From Scatomorpha sp964535405 (lineage in GTDB: Bacteria; Bacillota; Clostridia; Oscillospirales; Oscillospiraceae): a stretch of DNA of 64,000 bases. Where the stretch lies: positions 62,001-126,000 of the forward strand of contig CAZHUG010000001.1 of assembly GCA_964535405.1 (NCBI GenBank), written 5' to 3'. Shown here piece after piece: positions 1 through 6,891 of this stretch (position 1 is the first letter of the stretch; every line of letters starts with the position of its first letter). The position numbers and the translations under genes are program-made. Under the pieces are notes generated by a model. The model did not search any database, was not told the origin of the DNA, and saw nothing but the letters and a program-made list of their open reading frames with translations.

Positions 1-58
1 CATAGTCCAGCACATGGTCAAGGCGTTTCTTTATCGGCCAAACGGATGTAGTCGTCAT
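1..58 (-). CDS. Relaxase, N-terminal start only (cut by window edge)
   Basis: Reading the minus strand from 58, an ATG opens a frame translating as MTTTSVWPIKKRLDHVLDY before the window ends. This matches the usual N-terminus of relaxases of Clostridia mobilizable and conjugative elements (a short lead, then WPIK..LDHVLDY). Such enzymes nick the transfer origin and stay covalently bound to the transferred strand. The ATG overlaps the TGA of the upstream MobC remnant (ATGA), the usual mobC-relaxase coupling. Only 19 residues are visible, so no catalytic residues can be checked. Most of the gene would lie beyond the left edge. Confidence 0.7.
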   Translation of the reverse strand, partial: MTTTSVWPIKKRLDHVLDY

Positions 59-276
59 CAGCGGGCATCGGCCCGTTGGATACGCAAAATCGCCGTCCGC
101 AATTCCGCGGCAATACGCCTGTATGCGGCCATGTCGATATTGCCGCTGGTGTTGGCAACCTTGGCGATTTTGTTGAGGTTCGTGCCGATTTTGTACAGCT
201 CGGCGTTCATGGCGTGGTAGTCGGCGGGCGGCATTTCCCGCACCGCCGCCCCTTGGATGATCTGGCGGAAAACCGC
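58..276 (-). pseudogene. MobC-like relaxosome protein, 5'-truncated
   Basis: The minus-strand frame ending at 58 carries a C-terminal MobC signature: FRQIIQG, then a segment with GTNLNKIAKVANTSGNI, then a helical tail. MobC assists relaxase nicking at oriT. Family resemblance stops at about 270-276; further upstream the frame stays open but reads antisense to a serine recombinase tail (277-604) and no longer looks like MobC, whose N-terminal ribbon-helix-helix region is missing. I therefore read it as the 3' part of mobC joined to foreign DNA. It abuts the relaxase start by an ATGA overlap. Confidence 0.6.
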
Positions 277-604
277 CGATCTGGCGAAAAGCATTCTGGC
301 CCTTACCGACGAAAGCACTATGGCGGGTGACTTTTTCGAGGGAAAGCTCACCGAGCTTTATGATGAGCACACCGCCCTCCTCAAGCAGATGAGTGAGGAT
401 GATCAGCGCCGGGCCAACTCGGGCGCTCACTCGGCACGGCTCATGAGCCTCATGGCCTCCATCCGAAACGCCCCGGCACGCATCGACGACTACCATGATC
501 CCTGCACCCAGGAAATGGTGGAGCAGGTCAGGGTTATGGATGCCCAAAGCCTCCTAGTGACATTCAAAGGCGGGGCTGAAATAGAGGTGGAGGTGATGGG
601 GTAA
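277..604 (+). pseudogene. Large serine recombinase, C-terminal remnant
   Basis: The plus-strand frame up to the stop at 602-604 resembles the extreme C-terminus of transposon-type large serine recombinases: a helical stretch (LTELYDEHTALLKQMSEDD) followed by an ending of the form VMDAQSLLVTFKGGAEIEVEV, the beta-strand that closes many such proteins. The catalytic N-terminal domain, recombinase domain and zinc ribbon are absent, so it cannot be active. Sense changes at about 270-277, where the opposite strand becomes MobC. Both genes have lost their 5' ends at one junction, as expected from a deletion or inversion. Family assignment rests on the tail only. Confidence 0.5.
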
Positions 605-839
605 TTCAGGCAATATCAATTTTCAAGGCGCATATTGTCTCGGAGATTAATTAATATTTAATACCTTTCTAATTACTAATTGGAATTATCCATAGCAAAA
701 GCCCCTTTCATTGAATAGGTAAAATGAAAATAGGCTTTAATCGGACGGCTATCAGCATAGCACCTGTGGGAGTTTCACCCCTGCTCATTTAAGGCAGCTT
801 CACCCATTGCCTGCAACGCTTTTAACGCTCGGACTGTGG

Positions 840-980
840 CTAAAAATATCGTTTTAGTAGCTCAAAAGAGCTTGTCCGCCAGTACTGCACTGTGCTGCGG
901 GGAATATCGAGCAGTTCCCCGATTTCCACGTCGCTCATTTCCATGAAGTAGTACAGCAAAACGGCGGCTTTGATTTTTGA
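840..980 (-). pseudogene. Sigma-70 region-4-like protein, C-terminal remnant
   Basis: The minus strand from about 980 to a TAG at 842-840 reads as IKAAVLLYYFMEMSDVEIGE followed by LLDIPRSTVQYWRTSSFELLKRYF. This is the helix-turn-helix region 4 of the small sigma-factor-like proteins carried on Clostridia conjugative elements. No start codon or upstream half is present; a stop lies about six codons further upstream in the frame. It is a leftover of the same element as the mobilization fragments. The stretch 605-839 shows nothing I can identify. Confidence 0.5.
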
Positions 981-1101
981 TTTATCAAAACCGCCGTTAG
1001 GCTACTTTATATTGCTTCGGGCATGGCTATCCCGCCACCGCAACAACGGTTTTTTTATATGCCGTCGCGGGCGATTTTTAGCCTGCCGCTTGTTATTTTA
1101 C

Positions 1102-1839
1102 TTAAAGTTCCTGCCGCATAAACGAATGACACGCCATAAATAATCCGAGTGCGGCACATCCCCCGATTGATAAACAAACAGGCCATGAGATTGCTGTCAT
1201 ATAGGTAGCACTCATAAGGGTTACTGCTGTCCACGGAATGAAACGTACTACCTCTAATGGAAAATACATGGCAAATGCACCTATTACAGTGAATAGCAAA
1301 GTAAAAATCAAAGAAGTGTATGAATTTTCACGCTGTAATACCGCCATCCAGGCAATAGGAGTAAAAACAGCCCAACTCAGTAATCCATTTAATAAACCGG
1401 ACAGTATTACTTTTGGTAAGAACTCTAATAAGGTCTGTTGTCCATACAACAAATATGCACCACAGCAGGAAATCAAAGTGAAAATAACTGTCAATAGTAA
1501 CTGCCATATGAACCAAATGACTATTTTTCCGATTATGAACGTAACACGCTTCACCGGCGCGGTAAGAGTGTTTATTATGGTGTGGTCACCATATTCTTTT
1601 TGTATTAAAAAGGTAAGAATGAAACCACCTAAAACAGGGTATATAATCAGTTGGCAAACCTGTGACAAGCTTGGTAACCAAGTGAGAATATCTATGGGCG
1701 GTCGTCCTTTGAATTGCACAATATCTTTGCCAATCAGCACAATAGGTAATAGAACTGCGACAATGGATAATATAAGAACCAGCTTATTACGTCGTAGCTT
1801 CATACACTCTGTTGCAAGTACATTAAGCAATGCCGACAC
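1102..1839 (-). CDS. ABC-2 type permease of a peptide-antibiotic protection transporter
   Basis: A 245-residue hydrophobic protein with about six membrane segments and a basic N-terminal lead (ECMKLRRNK). This is typical of the permease partner in BcrAB- or lantibiotic-immunity-type exporters, which remove bacitracin-like or lantibiotic peptides from the membrane. The frame opens with GTG at 1839 and overlaps the ATPase stop by 17 bases; a TTG at 1830, about 8 bases after a G-rich run, is an alternative start. It is the last gene of the HTH-regulator-kinase-ATPase-permease operon. The substrate cannot be told from sequence. Confidence 0.75.
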   Translation of the reverse strand: MSALLNVLATECMKLRRNKLVLILSIVAVLLPIVLIGKDIVQFKGRPPIDILTWLPSLSQVCQLIIYPVLGGFILTFLIQKEYGDHTIINTLTAPVKRVTFIIGKIVIWFIWQLLLTVIFTLISCCGAYLLYGQQTLLEFLPKVILSGLLNGLLSWAVFTPIAWMAVLQRENSYTSLIFTLLFTVIGAFAMYFPLEVVRFIPWTAVTLMSATYMTAISWPVCLSIGGCAALGLFMACHSFMRQEL

Positions 1840-2746
1840 CCCCCGTTATCTTCTTGAAATAATCTTCCAGATTATCATTGCACATCTGAACGGTGGACAG
1901 GCCCACATCAGCAGACACCATTGCCTTATTTAATTCTACTAAATCAATGCCTGTATCATATATCCGAATAGAATTATCCGCATCGATAACGTAATTCGTG
2001 ACTGACAATTTGCGTTCCAGCACCTGCGTTGCTGTCGGCAGCGATTTTACATATATATGAATATATTTCTCGTTTTTCTTTTCAAGTTCTGTCATTGTAC
2101 TTTCTTCCAGCAATTTGCCCTCATGGATAATTCCAATGTCGTCAGCCATCAGGGCAATTTCTGAGAGAATGTGGCTGGATATCAGAATGGTTTTCCCTTG
2201 TTCTTCACACAAACTCCGAAACAATGTCCGAATTTCTGCAATTCCAATGGGGTCAAGCCCATTTGTCGGTTCATCCAATATCAAAAGCTCTGGGGAGTTC
2301 AGGAGTGCATTGGCTAATCCTAATCGCTGCTTCATACCAAGCGAATAAGAGGAAAATATTTTCTTATCGTTATAGGGCAGACCCACAATTTGCAGAATAT
2401 GCTCAATCGCATTTGGTTTGATAGTCCCGCGCAGCCGGGCAAAAATCCGCAGATTTTCCGTAGCAGTCAGGTTTGGATAAAATCCGGGAGTTTCCACAAT
2501 CGAGCCTATCCGGGGGTACAGTTTAGTCTCATTGTTTTTTAGCTGTTGTCCAAATAAGCATACTTCGCCGGAAGTGATAGACACAAGCCCTAAAATCATT
2601 TTCATTATGGTGGTCTTTCCGGCTCCGTTACGCCCAAGCAATCCGTATATCCTGCCGCGCTTTAGCTGTAAGTCCACGCTATCTACAACGGTATTAGAGC
2701 CATACGTTTTTGTGATTGATTGTGTTTCAATGATATAATCGCCCAT
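1823..2746 (-). CDS. ABC transporter ATPase, BcrA/lantibiotic-protection type
   Basis: A 307-residue nucleotide-binding subunit that should energize the permease encoded just downstream. Visible motifs are Walker A (GRNGAGKTT), a signature region written YSLGMKQRLG as in BcrA-type ATPases, Walker B (LLILDEPTNGLDP) and the switch histidine in ILISSHILSE. About 90 C-terminal residues follow the ATPase core, as is usual for this subfamily. I chose ATG 2746 because AGGAGGCG sits 8 bases before it; the longer frame from 2785 lacks a binding site. The 97-base gap after the kinase gene shows no clear terminator, so it probably shares the operon transcript. Confidence 0.85.
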   Translation of the reverse strand: MGDYIIETQSITKTYGSNTVVDSVDLQLKRGRIYGLLGRNGAGKTTIMKMILGLVSITSGEVCLFGQQLKNNETKLYPRIGSIVETPGFYPNLTATENLRIFARLRGTIKPNAIEHILQIVGLPYNDKKIFSSYSLGMKQRLGLANALLNSPELLILDEPTNGLDPIGIAEIRTLFRSLCEEQGKTILISSHILSEIALMADDIGIIHEGKLLEESTMTELEKKNEKYIHIYVKSLPTATQVLERKLSVTNYVIDADNSIRIYDTGIDLVELNKAMVSADVGLSTVQMCNDNLEDYFKKITGGVGIA

Positions 2747-2843
2747 CGATTCAACGCCTCCTTCTAAATAAGAATAGCATGTCAACCTTGCCAGAACCTT
2801 GCCGTTACCTTGCTTTTTTCTTGCTTTGACGTTGGGGGATATG

Positions 2844-3770
2844 TTATTGCAAAGTGCGCGGCAGATAAACTGTAAATGTGGTTTCTTTATTCGGCAAGCT
2901 GTTAACGGTTATCTTGCCGCCGTGTGCTTTTACAAGCTCCTGCGCTATGGATAATCCCAATCCGCTGCCCTTTATGCCACGCGCTTCATCTAGCTTATAA
3001 AGCCGGTCAAAAATACAGGGAATACTCTCCTGCGGTATTCCCGTGCCATTGTCGGTAACAGAGAAAATCACCGTATTATCTTCTGCGGCAATACGAATAT
3101 TTATCAAGCTGCCACCGCTATGCAAAATAGCATTTTGTATCAAATTGTTTGCAATACGCATATAGGCACCCGCATCAAGTTTTATATATAGTTCGCTATC
3201 ATCTATAGCGACCTCATAGTCAATGCCGCTATTTTCAAATTGGGGTACCCAGCCTATAACAGTATTCCGCGTCAACTCGTTTATATCAACACATTCAAAG
3301 GTAAACTTCCATTCGTTGGAATTGAGCTTAAACCACTCGAAAAGCGTGTCTATATGTTCTTTAAGGTCATGCGCTTTGCGCTGCGCAATGTCAATATAGC
3401 TGTCCTTTTCCTCTCCGTAGACAAGCCCGCCGTGAACAGCATCCAAATAGCCGATAAGCGATGTTAGCGGTGTTTTAACATCATGGGACAAACTCGTCAT
3501 AATTTGCCGATTGGCCTGTTCAATGCGGGCATTTTGTATGAGCTGTTCTTGGCTGTTTTCCACAATCATATTGATTTCATAGCAAATTTTAGTTGTCATT
3601 TCCTTATGGGGCGCGAGAACCCGCCTATTCATATTTCCCCGTTCAATATCGTTCAAAACTGAAATGATATAATTTAGCTGCTTTTTTTCATTGAAAATTT
3701 TAGCGGACAACAGACAAACGATTAAAACAAGCACCATTATAATCCCAAACAATAAATAAAACGTGTTCAT
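2844..3770 (-). CDS. Sensor histidine kinase
   Basis: A 308-residue kinase with a single N-terminal membrane segment (about 5-24) and almost no extracellular part. This design is common in kinases that sense cell-envelope damage or cooperate with an ABC transporter. The phospho-accepting histidine is in SLSHDVKTPLTSLIGYLD, followed by the N box (NNLIQNAILHS), DNGTGIP and GSGLGLSIA ATP-binding boxes. Its ATG overlaps the stop of the response regulator gene by four bases (ATGA), so the two are translationally coupled. It probably phosphorylates that regulator and controls the downstream transporter. Confidence 0.88.
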   Translation of the reverse strand: MNTFYLLFGIIMVLVLIVCLLSAKIFNEKKQLNYIISVLNDIERGNMNRRVLAPHKEMTTKICYEINMIVENSQEQLIQNARIEQANRQIMTSLSHDVKTPLTSLIGYLDAVHGGLVYGEEKDSYIDIAQRKAHDLKEHIDTLFEWFKLNSNEWKFTFECVDINELTRNTVIGWVPQFENSGIDYEVAIDDSELYIKLDAGAYMRIANNLIQNAILHSGGSLINIRIAAEDNTVIFSVTDNGTGIPQESIPCIFDRLYKLDEARGIKGSGLGLSIAQELVKAHGGKITVNSLPNKETTFTVYLPRTLQ

Positions 3771-4471
3771 AAGGTAGCCCCCTTATTAAAACGATACCCC
3801 ACACCCCGAACAGTTTGAATATAATAAGGGTTATTTGCATCCGGTTCTATTTTCTTCCGTAATTTACTAATGAACGACATAATATTGCTGTCGTCAAAAG
3901 CGTAATCATCCTCCCAAACTTGCATATAAATCTGCTTTTTTGTAAATATCCTGCCGGGATTGTTTGCGAAAAATATAAGCATATCAAGCTCTTTCGCTGT
4001 TAACTCTACAGCTTTATGATTGATGAACACCGCTCGGTTCTCTACGTCTATTGTCAGTCCACGCAATGCAATGACGGGTTCTTTCCAATAATTTATCTGA
4101 TTTAATTGTGTGTACCGTCGCACCAACGAAGCAATCCGGGCGGTAAGCTCATTGATACTAAAGGGCTTTGTCAAATAATCATCCGCACCGTCACGCAAAC
4201 CTTTCACCTTATCGCGTTCATTATCTTTAGCTGTAAGCATCAGAATTGGAACAGAACTTGTTTTTCTAATCTCCGAAAGAACACTGAAACCATCTAATTC
4301 AGGGAGCATAATATCAATGACAATAAGTTGATATTGATTTTCACTTGCTTTTTTGAGCCCTGCTACTCCGGTGTAAGCCGCATCTGCGTAAAGGCCCTCT
4401 TGCTCAGCATATTTTTGAATAAGGGCGCAAATATCTTTATCATCATCAATAACTAGAATTTTATTATTCAT
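3767..4471 (-). CDS. Response regulator, OmpR/PhoB family
   Basis: A 234-residue regulator with an N-terminal receiver domain (acidic pair IDDDKD; phospho-acceptor Asp in VIDIMLPELDG; conserved Lys in YLTKPFS) and a C-terminal winged helix (ending in a YYIQTVRGVGYRF-type strand). ATG 4471 is used because it overlaps the stop of the small HTH gene; longer frames have no ribosome site. It should bind DNA at this operon or at transporter targets when phosphorylated by the adjacent kinase. The arrangement resembles VanR-like regulators on mobile elements. Confidence 0.88.
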   Translation of the reverse strand: MNNKILVIDDDKDICALIQKYAEQEGLYADAAYTGVAGLKKASENQYQLIVIDIMLPELDGFSVLSEIRKTSSVPILMLTAKDNERDKVKGLRDGADDYLTKPFSINELTARIASLVRRYTQLNQINYWKEPVIALRGLTIDVENRAVFINHKAVELTAKELDMLIFFANNPGRIFTKKQIYMQVWEDDYAFDDSNIMSFISKLRKKIEPDANNPYYIQTVRGVGYRFNKGATL

Positions 4472-4652
4472 TTCCTTTTCCATCCTTGTCTTTATACCGC
4501 CTGTCTTTTGGTTTTTCCGCTTTAGCAGGAACAAGCCAAAGATTACCCTTTTTCGTCGCACCAGGTATGCGCCCGGCAGAACAATAGTAATTCACCATAC
4601 GGGCAGTAATGCCCCAATTCTCGCCAACCTCTTTCACTGTCAGATAATCCAT
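4464..4652 (-). CDS. Small helix-turn-helix protein (excisionase/MerR-like fold)
   Basis: A 62-residue protein starting MDYLTVKEVGENWGITARMV: a winged-helix DNA-binding unit of the kind found in excisionases and small MerR-like proteins, with a short basic tail (KPKDRRYKDKDGKGNE). It is the first gene of the two-component/ABC operon; its stop overlaps the response regulator start by 8 bases. The start at 4652 follows a purine-rich site (AGGCGGTGG). A promoter lies 29-57 bases upstream. A local regulatory role is inferred from position. Confidence 0.7.
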   Translation of the reverse strand: MDYLTVKEVGENWGITARMVNYYCSAGRIPGATKKGNLWLVPAKAEKPKDRRYKDKDGKGNE

Positions 4653-4680
4653 TGAACCACCGCCTTTTCTCAATAGAATT

Positions 4681-4709
4681 ATTATACTTCGCTTTCTCGA
4701 AACATACAA
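4681..4709 (-). promoter_or_regulatory. Promoter of the HTH/two-component/ABC operon
   Basis: On the minus strand, TTGTAT (4709-4704) and TATAAT (4686-4681) are separated by exactly 17 bases, 29 bases upstream of the small HTH start codon. It fits a vegetative sigma-A promoter. The divergent XRE gene starts at 4797, so this interval is a two-way control region. Confidence 0.7.
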
Positions 4710-4796
4710 GGAAAAATAGACATTAAAAGCTTCATCATGTACTCTTGTGCATCGCTTCGCTTCTGTCACGGGAACTATAAAATGATAGAGGGTGAT

Positions 4797-5153
4797 ATGA
4801 TTATGCACAAAGAAGATAAATACGATTTTACTGCTATCGGGCAAGCCATAAAAGAAGCTCGATTAAAAAGAGGCTGGACACGGGAAGAATTAGCGCAGGA
4901 AATTGACCTTGCGCCCCGATATATTATGTCCATTGAAAACAAAGGCCAGCACCCAAGTTTTCAGGTATTCGTTACACTTATGACGCTGTTCCATATCTCG
5001 GTAGACCAGTTTCTTTACTCGAATACTGGAAAAGAGAAGTCAACGCGCCGCCGCCAGCTCGACGCGGAGCTGGACGGGCTAACCGAACAGGACTATATCG
5101 TACTGGAAGCCACGGCAAAGGGATTGAAAGAAGCAAAGGAAACGGGGGAATAA
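4797..5153 (+). CDS. XRE-family transcriptional regulator
   Basis: A 118-residue protein with an N-terminal Cro/CI-type helix-turn-helix (IGQAIKEARLKRGWTREELA, then IDLAPRYIMSIENKGQHPS) and a helical C-terminal part. Such proteins are common accessory regulators on Tn1549-like elements. It is divergent from the two-component/ABC operon. Starts at 4797 and 4803 are both possible behind GAGGGTG; I chose the first. A strong terminator follows at 5180-5213. What it regulates is unknown; the shared intergenic region makes the operon on the other strand a candidate. Confidence 0.8.
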   Translation: MIMHKEDKYDFTAIGQAIKEARLKRGWTREELAQEIDLAPRYIMSIENKGQHPSFQVFVTLMTLFHISVDQFLYSNTGKEKSTRRRQLDAELDGLTEQDYIVLEATAKGLKEAKETGE

Positions 5154-5179
5154 AAGCCCTTGTTTCTGTATTTATGAAG

Positions 5180-5213
5180 CGCCGCAAACTTTACTGTTTG
5201 CGGCGTTTTCTTT
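5180..5213 (+). terminator. Intrinsic terminator after the XRE gene
   Basis: Perfect 10-bp arms (CGCCGCAAAC at 5180-5189, GTTTGCGGCG at 5196-5205) with a 6-base loop, followed by TTTTCTTTT. Confidence 0.85.
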
Positions 5214-5267
5214 TGTTCGGGATATTTGGCATTTCTGCCGTTCTGTTGTTGTAGGGAGTAGGGAAAG

Positions 5268-5803
5268 TTACGTAGCAAGCATATGGCAGCTGGTGAGCTT
5301 CATAAACTTACTTTTCACAAGCTCGGCGGGGTAGTCGTCGCCGGCAACACGGATTGTCTTTCTCGACGTGCAGACGGTTTCAAGTATCAAGTCCACGATT
5401 TCATCAAGGCTTTCTGCGCTATACCGCTCCTGCAAAATGCCGTACTCGATATTGTCCTTGATGATTTCCTCATAAATCTTGTATGCGTCGCCCGCTTCCG
5501 TTCTGTTCCTTTCCGGCTGCTCGTAAATGGTGTATTCAATGGCGGTCATTTTACCGCTATCGTCCCGGCCTTGCTGCCGGGTGATGTAGCCCGCCTTTTC
5601 AAGCTCCCATATGGCCGTGTGGATAGCGTCGATTTTTCCCGGTTGATATGGGATAGGCCGGATAGGGTAAAATCCCAATCCTCCGGCAAGGACAACATTT
5701 GCGACAACAAGCCTTTCGCTTTCAGGGTCAAGCCCTTGTTTCGCAAATGGTGATTGGACATAACCGTGTAGCCCTTGTTTTTCGCTACCCGGAAGACGGC
5801 CAT
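5268..5803 (-). pseudogene. Replication-initiator-like / helix-turn-helix protein, frameshifted and truncated
   Basis: From 5803 the minus strand encodes MAVFRVAKNKGYTVMSNHHL and LTLKAKGLLSQMLSLPEDW, the start of the RepA-like winged-helix proteins of Clostridia conjugative elements. The match leaves this frame at NREK and continues in the next frame as IDAIHTAIWELEKAGYITRQ, through an acidic region to LVKSKFMKLTSCHM. The switch lies in a run of five A (5633-5637); a sixth A would restore GAA AAA ATC. The 3' end is also lost: homology stops near 5285 where the family normally continues for many residues. So even without the frameshift it is a fragment. Confidence 0.6.
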
Positions 5804-5989
5804 TGTGTCACGCTCCTTTCTTTCTGAAAAATGGCATAAAAAAACGCCGCAGATTTCAAAACCTACGGCGCAGATTGCTTTTTCATTGAGCTATTAGGGG
5901 GAATGCTTGTCTATTGACCACCCGCAAACCATTGATTTCATGCGGTTTTCTGAAAAAGTCCTATATCGCCACTCGCACCAAACACAGAT

Positions 5990-6038
5990 AATCCGAACCC
6001 TTGCCAACAGGTGACGCCTGTTGGCAAGGGTTCGGATT
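5990..6038. repeat. Perfect 22-bp inverted repeat with 5-base loop
   Basis: Arms 5990-6011 and 6017-6038 are exact reverse complements around TGACG. There is no T-tract on either side, so it is not a standard terminator. It lies in non-coding DNA between the broken initiator gene and the DUF6809-like fragment. It could be a protein-binding or recombination site, a hairpin RNA, or a relic of the element's replication or transfer region. Confidence 0.8.
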
Positions 6039-6329
6039 TGTGCTATATCTATAAATTTATATTCACATCGGGATGCCTTAAAAGGCATCACTTTTTCATG
6101 CTGTCCGTGTTCTGAAAGCGTCAAAAGCAGAAGCTACACGACGGGGGATTATCGGGCTAAAGGACAGGCTTATCAAAAAATAAAGGAAGCGGCGCTACCT
6201 CAACAAAGATACACGCCACTTCCCCCAGCCGACACATGCCCGAGGGCAGATGCAGCGCAAATATATTGCCATACGCCGCAAACTTTTTCAAGCAGTGTCG
6301 GAGTGAATTGAGAAAGAACGATTTTATAT

Positions 6330-6551
6330 ATGCCAAGTATTTTAGAGGAATTTGCATATGGGAACGTATCACCGGGAGCACAATTTTTCGATAAGAATTC
6401 CAAATATGGAAAGGTCGTTGACGCTCAGGGCGAAGCCAACCGGCTTACCGCAGTAAGAAACCTTATGTATGGCTACAAATTAGGGCTTATTATGACAGCG
6501 GAGGCATTTGTGGGAATGGATGATTTGTATGTTGGCGGGGAGGAATTATAA
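6330..6551 (+). CDS. DUF6809-like protein, apparently internally shortened
   Basis: A 73-residue protein. Its N-terminus (ILEEFAYGNVSPGAQFFDKN) and C-terminus (EANRLTAVRNLMYGYKLGL followed by IMTAEAF) both resemble the small DUF6809 proteins that accompany Clostridia mobile elements and whose function is unknown. In those proteins I recall a helical segment of some 30 residues between the two halves; here they are joined almost directly at VVDAQG, suggesting an in-frame deletion. No convincing ribosome site precedes the ATG. Could be non-functional. Confidence 0.45.
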   Translation: MPSILEEFAYGNVSPGAQFFDKNSKYGKVVDAQGEANRLTAVRNLMYGYKLGLIMTAEAFVGMDDLYVGGEEL

Positions 6552-6559
6552 AACAGAAA

Positions 6560-6679
6560 ATGTCATTAGATGATTGCCAGCGTTTTCAAGAGTTGGAAAA
6601 CCCTCTACTTGACGCTTTCTCTTGCGGTTTCAATCTGGGCACGGAATTGATGATAGCGGTTTATGCATATAAGCAATAG
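6560..6679 (+). CDS. Short element-associated ORF, probable 3' fragment
   Basis: A 39-codon frame starting 8 bases after the DUF6809-like stop: MSLDDCQRFQELENPLLDAF, then SCGFNLGTELMIAVYAYKQ. The second half looks like the amphipathic C-terminus of small proteins that follow DUF6809-type genes. There is no clear ribosome site. I see it as a remnant or a very small accessory protein of the mobile element; function unknown. Confidence 0.3.
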   Translation: MSLDDCQRFQELENPLLDAFSCGFNLGTELMIAVYAYKQ

Positions 6680-6729
6680 CTATAAAAGCACTTCTGGTCA
6701 AGTTGGCCTGAAGTGGTGAAAAGCCCCAG

Positions 6730-6765
6730 AGTCGGCACCACTGGTAAGATAATGTGGTGCCGACT
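6730..6765. repeat. Hairpin with 12-bp arms
   Basis: AGTCGGCACCAC (6730-6741) and GTGGTGCCGACT (6754-6765) are perfect reverse complements around a 12-base loop. It is followed by a pyrimidine stretch but no T-tract. It lies between the mobile-element remnant and the end of the BCCT gene and may serve as a weak terminator for either side. The rest of 6680-6890 shows nothing else. Confidence 0.5.
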
Positions 6766-6891
6766 TCTCTTCTGACCAACATTGAATTTTAATCATGTGC
6801 GTAGAATAGCTGCCAATGTTACAGCTTATGACTTTTTTGTACTGAAACATTAATGCAAAACAAAACGCTGGCTAAAGCAGAAATTACGGTG

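Noticed and set aside
1238..1933. 231-codon plus-strand frame opposite the ABC permease
   Set aside because: It overlaps two genes of a tightly coupled operon and lacks a ribosome site or recognisable domain.
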